Below are positions 13,282-13,342 of a stretch of 13,342 nucleotides of DNA, piece after piece. This stretch comes from an uncultured Xanthobacteraceae bacterium. Its GTDB lineage: Bacteria; Pseudomonadota; Alphaproteobacteria; Rhizobiales; Xanthobacteraceae. The notes beneath the pieces are model-generated. The model had not been told where the DNA came from, ran no database searches, and was given only the letters and a program-made list of their open reading frames with translations. Position 1 is the first letter of the stretch, and every line of letters starts with the position of its first letter. The stretch lies in assembly GCA_955652195.1 (NCBI GenBank), contig CATPBC010000480.1, forward strand, positions 1-13,342. Direction: 5' to 3'. Position numbers and translations under genes: made by a program.

Positions 13282-13342
13282 AGGCGTTGCCAACCGGCAG
13301 CGCGACGAATTTAGTGCCCTCGTTCGACTTCACTCTGAACAA
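13280..13342 (-). CDS. Probable DegP/MucD (Do-type) periplasmic serine protease, C-terminal end only
   Basis: Only the last 20 codons and the TGA (13280-13282) are in the window; the gene continues beyond the right edge. The residues read LFRVKSNEGTKFVALPVGNA. Do-type proteases end in the last strand of their second PDZ domain with a pattern like 'val-leu-leu-x-val-x-arg-x-gly-x-x-x-phe-val-ala-leu-pro', which this matches well. Such proteins degrade or refold damaged periplasmic proteins. The protease domain and catalytic triad cannot be seen, so the call rests on the short tail and on location: from memory, Do protease, regulator, kinase and glnE genes occur together in rhizobia. It lies on the same strand as the operon, 337 bp upstream of the response regulator. 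Confidence 0.6.
   Translation of the reverse strand: MFRVKSNEGTKFVALPVGNA

Overview
The window looks like a chromosomal segment of a GC-rich alphaproteobacterium, most likely of the order Hyphomicrobiales near Bradyrhizobiaceae/Xanthobacteraceae. This rests on the high GC content, the style of the proteins (an alphaproteobacterial PepN N-terminus, a PleC/DivJ-like kinase core, a two-component system beside glnE and a Do-type protease) and GC-rich palindromes between genes. The placement comes from recognising families by eye, not from a search. No tRNA, rRNA, insertion sequence, phage gene or CRISPR array was seen.

Left part, plus strand: (1) the 3' end of a cation diffusion facilitator metal transporter, cut by the window edge, whose visible part is a triplicated cytoplasmic dimerisation-type domain; (2) pepN, a complete M1 zinc aminopeptidase; (3) a 246-bp intergenic region with seven GANTC sites (CcrM methylation motif) and a near-consensus CtrA-type box; (4) an orphan membrane-bound PAS sensor histidine kinase with a PleC/DivJ/PdhS-like phosphoacceptor domain. 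This kinase converges on glnE with only 28 bp between the two stop codons.

Right part, minus strand, read right to left: (5) the last 20 codons of a probable DegP/MucD (Do) periplasmic protease; (6) a 337-bp gap with several perfect inverted repeats and a direct repeat; (7) an OmpR-family response regulator; (8) an AMP-forming acyl-CoA synthetase of the medium-chain/acetyl-CoA synthetase-like type; (9) a HAMP-type sensor histidine kinase; (10) glnE, the bifunctional glutamine synthetase adenylyltransferase/adenylyl-removing enzyme. Genes 7 to 10 are packed as one operon: 41 bp between 7 and 8, a TAA-C-GTG junction between 8 and 9, and a 4-base ATGA overlap between 9 and 10.

The most notable features are the acyl-CoA synthetase lodged between a response regulator and its presumed kinase, with glnE translationally coupled to the kinase, and the dense GANTC/CtrA-like cluster in front of a kinase with cell-cycle-type features. 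The individual protein families are all known. What may be new is the wiring: co-expression of envelope sensing, acyl-CoA formation and control of nitrogen assimilation, and possible methylation-dependent control of the orphan kinase. Both are inferences from layout and motifs.
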